DNA of 64,000 nt from positions 51,445,891 to 51,509,890 of the forward strand of contig JALGPY010000003.1 in the NCBI GenBank assembly GCA_023055425.1, given 5' to 3'. Under the pieces are notes generated by a model. It worked only from the letters and a program-made list of their open reading frames with translations. It made no database searches and was not told the DNA's origin. A program made the position numbers and the translations under genes. This document shows positions 57,295-64,000 of the stretch, piece by piece. This DNA is from Linanthus parryae. Lineage: Eukaryota > Streptophyta > Magnoliopsida > Ericales > Polemoniaceae. How positions within the stretch are numbered: position 1 is the first letter of the stretch; each line of letters opens with the position of its first letter.

Positions 57295-57922
57295 CTATTT
57301 TCTCCATGTCTCGACAAACTTGGACGGGGAGTAAGAAACATCCCATTGCGTAGTTCGGATGGCCTGATCTACAGCTTTAATAAGAATCTCCTTTCCTACA
57401 ACAGATAAAAGTTTCCCTTTCCAGCCTTTAACATTGCGAAAACCTTCGTTCTGTCTGAAGGAGACTAGTCTTCCTCCTTCATTTTCTGACATCGAAGAAA
57501 AAGTATTAAAGTCTCAAACTACACACCAGAGACAATTATGGGGGGCGCAGTTTTTCCATAAGCAACCATGAGTTATATCTTTCCTCTGTGACTGGGTGGC
57601 CATAGAAGCCATTTAGAACTCCCTTTTTTCCTTCATCGATAACCGTAAAATTACCATGGATATGAAAATCAGACCAATTAATCAAATCAAATCTAACCTC
57701 CGTATCCCACATCATAGCTAGACCGCCACGACGACTAGAACAATATCTGAAAATTTTATTCTGAAGACCAAGCATGTCCTGAAAACACTTCATCTTCGTT
57801 GCATACATATTTTTCTCCATCAAGAAGACGATATTTGGCTTGTATCTCCACACGAGATCGCGAAGAGATACTATGCTACGTGGATTTCCAAGTCCCCGTA
57901 CGTTCCAACTTGTTAGAGTCAT
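57295..57922 (-). pseudogene. LINE copy 2: endonuclease joined to RT thumb by deletion
   Basis: 57922-57536 gives the endonuclease N-terminal part (LTSWNVRGLGNP, LNGFYGHPVTEE). A shifted frame, 57492-57295, reads SENEGGRLVSFRQNEGF and then passes straight into RNVKGWKGKLLSVVGKEIL, which is RT thumb sequence. The catalytic core of RT is absent. Confidence 0.8.
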
Positions 57923-58152
57923 TTCTCTTGGCTAGGCTGTTTAACAGCCTCAACCACTTCACGGTTTGGGTACTTTAGGGCTCCCGCTTCCATGATCGGA
58001 ATCCTATATCCGGAAACCTGAATGGTCTTGCTAGCAATCTCCTTATCCTTCAAATCATTGTTAGCCTCCACACTTGACCTGAGAGACAATGCAGGTTGTA
58101 TATTTCTGCGTGCAGCGTTACACACACTATGACTATTTTCTTGGCTCTTCGT

Positions 58153-59460
58153 CTAGCCTCCTATTCCGCGGCCTCTACCTCTACCACGACCAACTTTCTC
58201 TGCTTTCTCTTCCGGCGGATTTGGGCTGAAATTCGCATAACTCGCTGGACGTTTTGCACCCAGCACAGAAACAGTAGCATTCACTGGGGCTTTTCCTTTG
58301 TTTGTTCCCACTATTGTGTCCTTCACAGTTTCCCGAGTTTCCACACCAAGGGGTTTATCAAAGACAGTGATTCCCCCTTCCATTCAGTCACGTCCATAAG
58401 GTCTACGTTTCCATTGGAATGCAATTCATCATCCACTGTGATATTTGGATCAAAACTGTCTGAGGGTACCTTCGAGTATACAAAGGCACTTTTCTTTTTT
58501 GGTGGGGAACAGAAAGTGAGCCAACTGCCATACCCGGAGTATCCTCAATCTTTTCTTTCGCCGATTTTGTTGTACAATCTTTGCTGAGATGGGTAATCCT
58601 CCCACACCGCTCACAAACATATGGTATACGTTCATACACATAATCAAGCCACACTTTTTCCCCAAGTGAGTTAACATATCCACCTCTTTGCAAAGTATCC
58701 GTTGTGTTGATTTTAACTTTAGCCCGAATGTAGTCCCCTGTGCTTCTGGCAAAGAGTCTGCTGTCGGTTTCTAGGATCGGGCCAGTCTTCCTCAAAACCC
58801 TACGAACATCTCCTTCTTTTCTGAGTTGTATGAGCAAGTTCTTAACTTGAACCGAAATGTCAAGGCTCTCAAACATGACTGCATCAACCCTCGGCCCCGG
58901 TACCTATGGTTTAATGAATAGAAGATTGTCGTCGAAGCAAGGGCGGATCCAACTTAGGAGGTGTGGGGGCTATAGCCCCCACTCAACTTTGGGAAATCGC
59001 AATTTTATCCTATATAATATCTACTAAGTGCAATTTAGCCCCCACTGAACTGAAAATAATAACCCTTTTCGTTTATGTTTTTCATCAACGTTTTACGTTT
59101 TTAAAATTTAGCCCCTGGTGAAGAAATATCCTGAAACTGCCCCTGCGTGGAAGGACCACGGGCCACCATTGAGAACGCGTTCCATATTTGTTTTGGAAGT
59201 AAATTGAAATATAAACTTTTTAGGGCTTACATGGTCGACAGTGAAGCTTTCGTCCTCCTTCCAAATCTTCATAAAGATCTTCTTCATCGCCCATGTATTG
59301 AAGACAAGACAATTGGGAGAGCGAAACCTCCAATCAAGCACGAACCCAAAAGTTGCAATGTCTCGTTACTGTATTCATCGTCGAATACTTCAACCTACTC
59401 CTCGATCTTCGTCAGCAAAGGTAATCGCCGGTTGCCGGACGTAGAGCCCTCGTTCGCCAT
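58153..59460 (-). pseudogene. LINE copy 2: ORF1 interrupted by a MITE
   Basis: Begins at 59460 (MANEGSTSGNRRLPLLTKIE) and runs through the DUF4283-like region (FNTWAMKKIFMKIWKEDESF, MERVLNGGPWSF) up to the MITE at 59145. It resumes below 58938 (LDISVQVKNLLIQLRKEGDV) and includes the zinc knuckle CERCGRITHLSKDC. Frameshifts are present. Confidence 0.78.
58938..59145. mobile_element. hAT-type MITE inside LINE copy 2
   Basis: A 208-bp insertion with 8-bp near-identical flanks cgtcgaag (58930-58937) and cgtggaag (59146-59153). Ends are caagggcgga and, reverse-complemented, caggggcagt. Removing it rejoins the LINE ORF1 sequence (compare the uninterrupted copy 1 near 32790-32810). Confidence 0.75.
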
Positions 59461-59534
59461 TCGTAGAACCTCGGAGTCTACGAAAACTTCGTGCCTGTAA
59501 ACCCTAATAACCCTATTTAGTGGTCTACAACTTT

Positions 59535-59739
59535 GCTGACTTTCAAAGTTCACATTAAATTTTTTGCTCTTTAACATTTTGAAAAAATACTAATATAATG
59601 AATTTATGCTAGAGATCAAAACGATCTTACGATTCAAAAGACATTTCAAAATTTTGCTAACTACACCGTATTAAATTTTTTATATAAAAAGAAGACTAGA
59701 TTACTCTAGAGAGCTCTTTTCAGTCTTGGTCTTTGGGTG
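59535..59739. other. Short AT-rich spacer
   Basis: Lies between the LINE copy 2 duplication and the next element. I see nothing functional. Confidence 0.3.
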
Positions 59740-60690
59740 AGTTTGGTAGAATGATTTTTGGTAGAAAAACTGGTTTTTAGATTGTGGTGGAACTTTTTGG
59801 TTTTTTTTAGAGATTCTGTTTAAACAAGTATGTTTGGTGATGGTTTTTAATCTAGATTAAAAATTGTAGAAATGTGCTTGGTAGTGGTTTTTAAACTAGA
59901 AACAGTAAATTAGATGAAAAATATACCCCCACTTGTATTTTCTTTATATATTCACGAATGAAAAGCTAACGATTTCATGAGTGTCAACGATTTCATGAAA
60001 GTTACAAATTGAAGAAAAAACTAACGGTATTGTAACATCTAAAAATCAAAATTTGCATACCTTTTTAGAAGGAAGCTTTCATTAATAAAGGCAATAGCCA
60101 AACAGGGCTATCCCAACAAAATAAAAACCCAGTTAGTGATCTAAACAGATCTAGCACAATCGCACAATAGTGAGCAAAAGTATTAACACTTATGGAAATA
60201 AAAACAGAAGAACATGATGAAAAACTACTAGATAACAACTTGCAATCTCCAGAATGGGAGCAATACTTGAAGCACAAGAAATTACTTTGGAGTTAATAGC
60301 TGCAATTGAAGCACAAGAAACGACTTTTGCATAAAGCCAAAGGTTGGATTCAACAAAAAATTAACGATTTTATGACATGATCACCTCAAAATCCAAGACT
60401 TATTGTTTCATGAAATAGAAGTATGAGCATAAACTGCGACGAGAAATTATTACGTAAATAAGAGAATGAGCTAGGGTAACTTTGAAAATATAAAGAAATT
60501 GTGAGGGCAATATAGGGTGAGCTGTAAGTAGAAAAAACTGGAAAAAACCACCAAAACTTGGTTTTTTTTACCATACCAAAAGTTCAAAAAAACTAGATTA
60601 AAAACTGGTTTTTAAACCAAGCAAAACAAACACTTTAAATAAACTATTTGGTGGAAAAACCAAAATAAAATACTTTACCAAACGGACCCG
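59740..60690. repeat. Possible hAT/Tourist-like foldback element
   Basis: The left edge, gggtgagtttggtagaatga, and the reverse complement of the right edge, gggtccgtttggtaaagta, are similar, as are inner words ctggtttttagattgtgg and ccagtttttaatctagttt. I found no clear target duplication. A LINE 3' fragment (60060-60325) lies inside. Confidence 0.45.
60060..60325 (-). mobile_element. 5'-truncated LINE fragment
   Basis: Direct repeats tttgcata at 60052-60059 and 60326-60333 flank it. The minus-strand 3' end reads ggctattgcctttattaatg then aaagcttccttctaaaaagg, typical of the last bases of plant LINEs with a short A tail. No coding sequence remains. Confidence 0.55.
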
Positions 60691-60702
60691 TTAACAAATA
60701 AA

Positions 60703-61952
60703 TGGTTAATTACATGTACCCCCTGTACTATGGGGTTTGTGCGAAAAACCCTTTAGATTTTCAAATGTTGTAAACTACCCCCTTGTGGTTTGGTTTTTGT
60801 GCAGTTCCGTTAAGCTTAACGGAATCCGTCCAAAAGTTCATTTGAATCTCCATTTTACCATCAATATCTCATAAAAGAATGAATAAAAAAGAAAAAAAAA
60901 GAAAAGTAAGAGAGAGAAACTAGATCTCGAAGTAAAAAGAATAAGAAGAAGGAGGAGGAGGAGAGAAGGAGAAGGAGGACAGACGATGACACCGTCGTCG
61001 CCGGTAGAGGACGCCGTCGCCGACGACGATGCTGCCTACAACCATTTGACGCCGCCTACACCGGTTAAGAACGCCGCCGCCGCCTACACCGGTTGAGAAG
61101 GACGCCGCCACCTACCACGCTTCCTACGCCGCTCGTAGGGGACGCCACCGACCCCGTATCTGCTCCTCCTCATACTCTCCTTCTTCTTCTTATTCTTCTG
61201 CAGCGCCCTTCTCCGAAAACCGTAAAAACCCATCTCCAGAGCCCTTCTCCGAAAACTGAAAAATTCCATCTCCAAGAAATTGGTTCTGCAGTGAAAGACT
61301 CCACCCATTAATTCAGGAAGTTATCTTTGGGATCCTCCCTCCCCAATTACGATTTCGAGCTTAATTTCGAATTATGGTTTGTTCATTTTGGGGTTAGAGT
61401 AAGAGTCCAGTTGTATTTCAGACTCTGCTGGTTCTCGATGAATATCGGATGTATAAGCACCAAATTTTTCGTCTTATTGAAACTGAGAGCTTCTGACATT
61501 ATTTTTATTTTTCAAATACACGGGTCTTCTTACATTGGCTGCTTATGCTTGATTTCTTACGCAATATCAACCCTTGAATCAGCCAAGATAGACAAGGAAT
61601 GGCTGGTCTCAAGCAATATCAACCCTTGATTTCTTGTTAAATTATATGTTCTTTGAAGAATATGAAGAAAGATGAAGAGTTTAGAATTTGAGATGGTTGA
61701 GAGAAATATCATATTTAGTGAAAGGGAGAGAGAGAGATTCATAAGAGAAGAGAAAATGGAGGATTAGACTATATATATATAAATATATATAATATATATA
61801 AGGGCATTTAGGTCTTTTGATATGAAGTAACGAAAAATTACTCCCTTACTGCACGAAAAACAAACTACAAGGAGGTGGTTTGCAACGTTTGAAACCCCAA
61901 AGAGGATTTTCGCACAAACCCCTAACCACAGGGGTAAAATGCAATTAACCCG
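60703..61952. mobile_element. MULE-like element with inverted repeats of about 130 bp (1.25 kb)
   Basis: Flanked by caaataaa (60695-60702 and 61953-61960). The left end (ggttaattacatgtaccccc then tgtactatggggtttgtgcg) matches the reverse complement of the right end (gggttaattgcattttaccc then ctgtggttaggggtttgtgcg) and continues through ccttgtggtttggtttttgtgcag and ccttgtagtttgtttttcgtgcag. The interior has A-rich tracts, a degenerate gccgcc/cctacaccgg repeat (about 61000-61100) and a tatata tract near 61770. No transposase. It could be a Pack-MULE-like carrier, but I recognise no captured gene. Confidence 0.75.
61000..61110. repeat. GC-rich imperfect repeat inside the MULE-like element
   Basis: Repeated variants of gacgccgtcgccg and gccgcctacaccggttgaga stand out from the AT-rich surroundings. 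Open frames crossing it on both strands are composition artefacts. Confidence 0.55.
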
Positions 61953-61989
61953 CAAATAAAAACTGTGCTGTTTATCCATCATCTTCAAA

Positions 61990-63124
61990 CCCAAATATTT
62001 TCTTTAGAACAGCATAAAGCTTCATCTCATGTTGTTTAGCTTCCTCCTCCCGTAAGCAATCCCGCAATTGCTATTTTTTTAAAGTTCATCATTTCATCCA
62101 CTTTCTTACACCTCCATCAACCCGATCACAGACAACTAGATGCCCAATCAACATAAAACTCACACCATTCATCTCCTTCATCCGAACATTACCGTGGCAA
62201 ACTTCATCGACACTGCAAGGAACCAATGGTGAAGATAACTTTTTCAATGTTACTTTACACCATAAATAATTTACAACATTCTCCGCATTCACATTTCAAT
62301 GTATCCAAAGAGGACAAATGCATTTGGGAAAGGTATCAATCAGGGTTGCTTACGGTCAAAACAGCCTACAACGAAAAATGATCATGAACATAAGGCTTTG
62401 CAGCTTACTCAGTGGTCATGGAGATGCAATTAGAACTGGAAATGATCACGAACCCAATTTTGGCGAGCTTGTAGCTTCGGAAGGCTTTGAAGCCCAGATT
62501 CAACCGACTGGTTTGATTTCTGGTGGAATACGTTAGAACAACTGATTTACAGCACGCTGAGACAATTTGAATCAAAACAGTTTCTAGGGTTCTTACGAAT
62601 TCGCACCAATTCTGAATTATTTAAGCATTGGATCCTTCAATTGATTTGGGGCTTTTCTTCTGTAGGTGGTGATAATATCTTAGCTACAACAGTTTGGAAG
62701 AAGGATAAGGATTGAGTGAGTTGGTTGTTTGGAGGGAAGGAGCATATATGAATGCTCTTGAGATTGTGATGGAAGGGAGGGAGATGGAGGTATTTATGAG
62801 ATAAGGAGACTTGATGAGTCAACTGGTGTGTTATTGAGGTGTTGACACATCAATAGGTGAGGTTTCATGTGCTCAAGATGCATGTGACACCTAGGGGTAG
62901 TTGTATTTTTAAGGAAATTTTTGATATTTTAGGGGTTTTTTTCCCCTTTCTAGGAATTATATTTCAGCCCCTGACCTTCTATAATTATAATTTATCCTCT
63001 TAGTATTTTTAAATTACAATGTTGCCCAAATTTCAGTTGGTAGTGATTGAGAAAATATTTTCAAAAATGACAATTTTTTTTGGATATTACATTTAAAGCA
63101 TTAGAGAATTTTCAAGGTGTTACA
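61990..63124 (-). repeat. Probable 3' LTR of a chromovirus
   Basis: The LTR should start at 63124 (minus strand TGTAACACC), directly after a purine-rich gggtgggagga. A promoter-like tcataaatacc lies near 62790-62800 on the minus strand, followed by leader-like sequence containing aagaaccctagaaactg. The far end is uncertain, probably near 62000, because no second LTR is in the window for comparison. Confidence 0.55.
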
Positions 63125-64000
63125 TCCTCCCACCCCAAAGAACCTATGACAATTATACTCATGCTTGGAATGCAAATGAGATGCATCCCACAGGTTCTAC
63201 CACCTATTGAAATAAGTGTGGAAACTTTTCTCGCATCAGGTCATCTGCGTCCCATGTTGCGTTTGCCCGAATTTCCATTATACGTTTACTGTCCAGGTCC
63301 CAGTATCCCCTAGCCTTGTGATCCAGAATCTTTATAAAGTTAACTTCAAATGTCAAGTCTGGATCCAAGTCTAATGGTTATGGGTCTAGCACATGGGTAG
63401 GATATGCTATATACCATTTGAGATGTGAAACGTGAAATACGTCGTGAATCTTCCCCAATGAAGATGGTAAGTCCAGACGATAAGTAACATTTCTGTTGTG
63501 TTATGAAATCGAGTACGGTCTAGTGAACTTAGGCCCTAACTTCCCATCCTGGCTTAATTGGAGATCAACATCTTTTGACACCCTTGGAAAACACTCGATC
63601 ACCAACCTAAAATTATATCACTCTTCGTCTTTTAGCCGCGTAAGACTTCTGTCGATCTTGTGTTGCCGTCATAAGTTGTTTTACCAACCGAACCGATTCT
63701 TTGTCTCTTCTATCAACTGAGGTCCCAATATGATTGTTTTGCTAAACACATCAGTGACCCGTACCTCCTTCCAAAGCGCTTCTTATGGAACCATCTTAAT
63801 AATGGAATGATAACTATCATTGTAAGAGAATGCTCTGAGTTCTAATTTATCCACCCACGATCCTTGGAAATTCTACTGCACAAGCACATAACATGTATTC
63901 AAGAGTTTAAATAGTCTGCTTGTCTGTCCATCGGTAGCTGGATGAAATGCTACACTGTAACAAAGTTGAGTGCCCATAGCTTCTTGCACTGACCACCAGA
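63125..64000 (-). pseudogene. Ty3/gypsy chromovirus pol, integrase C-terminal end, decayed and cut by the window
   Basis: On the minus strand, from the window edge: integrase text (EAMGTQLCYSVAFHPATDGQ), the conserved post-core region (RAFSYNDSYHSIIKM, ALWKEVRVTD, ILGPQLIEET), then a GPQ/H-type region (IHDVFHVSHLKWYI) and a weak chromodomain-like end near 63260-63190 before the polypurine-like tract. Stops and frameshifts are frequent, so it is non-functional. This is the Tekay/Del-like type, distinct from the Tat element at 13199-28430. Confidence 0.75.

Larger units (their letters stand above)
55644..59518 (-). mobile_element. LINE copy 2 (same family as copy 1), internally deleted
   Basis: Flanked by a perfect 16-bp duplication, agtggtctacaacttt (55628-55643 and 59519-59534), with a short A-rich 3' end. 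It has the ORF1, endonuclease, zf-RVT and RNase H domains of copy 1 in the same order. The RT core is missing: near 57438 the endonuclease end (FRQNEGF) is joined directly to the thumb region (KGWKGKLLS), which in copy 1 lies about 1.86 kb further on. A hAT-type MITE (58938-59145) has inserted into ORF1. Confidence 0.88.

Noticed and set aside
62318..62536. 72-codon plus-strand frame near 62.4 kb
   Set aside because: It falls in the probable chromovirus LTR on the opposite strand and shows no domain.

Overview
The window is nuclear DNA from a flowering plant, most likely a eudicot. The signs are spliced genes with GT-AG introns, a remorin and a CDKG-type kinase, and dense plant transposons (Ty3/gypsy Tat and chromovirus lineages, Ty1/copia, L1-type LINEs, Tourist, Stowaway, hAT and MULE-like elements). 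The species cannot be named from the sequence.

Only two host genes are clearly intact. The first is a remorin with a long N-terminal region (+ strand, 2900-5333, 3 exons, 336 aa) and a Tourist-like MITE in its second intron. The second is a cyclin-dependent kinase of the CDKG/CDK11 (PITSLRE) type (+ strand, coding 33878-36932, 6 coding exons, 756 aa).

Layout. 1-2200: repeat-derived DNA with two copies of a dispersed repeat. 2200-5333: remorin. 5334-8430: GC-rich repeat split by a 1.48-kb insertion. 8542-8711: small MITE. 9040-10663: decayed copia. 11189-11913: hAT-type element. 12311-33120: an L1-type LINE on the minus strand, split by a 15.2-kb Ty3/gypsy element of the Tat lineage (13199-28430). 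33128-36932: CDKG promoter and gene. 36933-44285: mostly anonymous DNA with a Stowaway-like MITE and a perfect (GTT)249 array. 44286-47616: a MULE-like element carrying a nested poly(A) retroposon. 47987-55075: a second, full-length but decayed LINE. 55306-55613: foldback MITE. 55644-59518: a third LINE, related to the first, deleted for its RT core and carrying a nested hAT MITE. 59740-60690: a possible foldback element holding a LINE 3' fragment. 60703-61952: a second MULE-like element. About 62000-64000: the end of a chromovirus and its LTR, minus strand, cut by the window edge.

The most striking object is the Tat-lineage element. Its 627-bp LTRs differ at one base, so it inserted very recently. 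Besides gag-pol it carries, on the opposite strand, a five-exon gene (27122 to 22834) encoding a plant mobile domain (PMD) protein. Because its introns are antisense to the genomic RNA, they can survive retrotransposition. The element also has a duplicated, partly degenerate integrase zinc domain, two RNase H domains, a satellite-like array 3' of pol, an apparent tRNA-Trp primer site, and a single in-frame stop in each of its two coding units.
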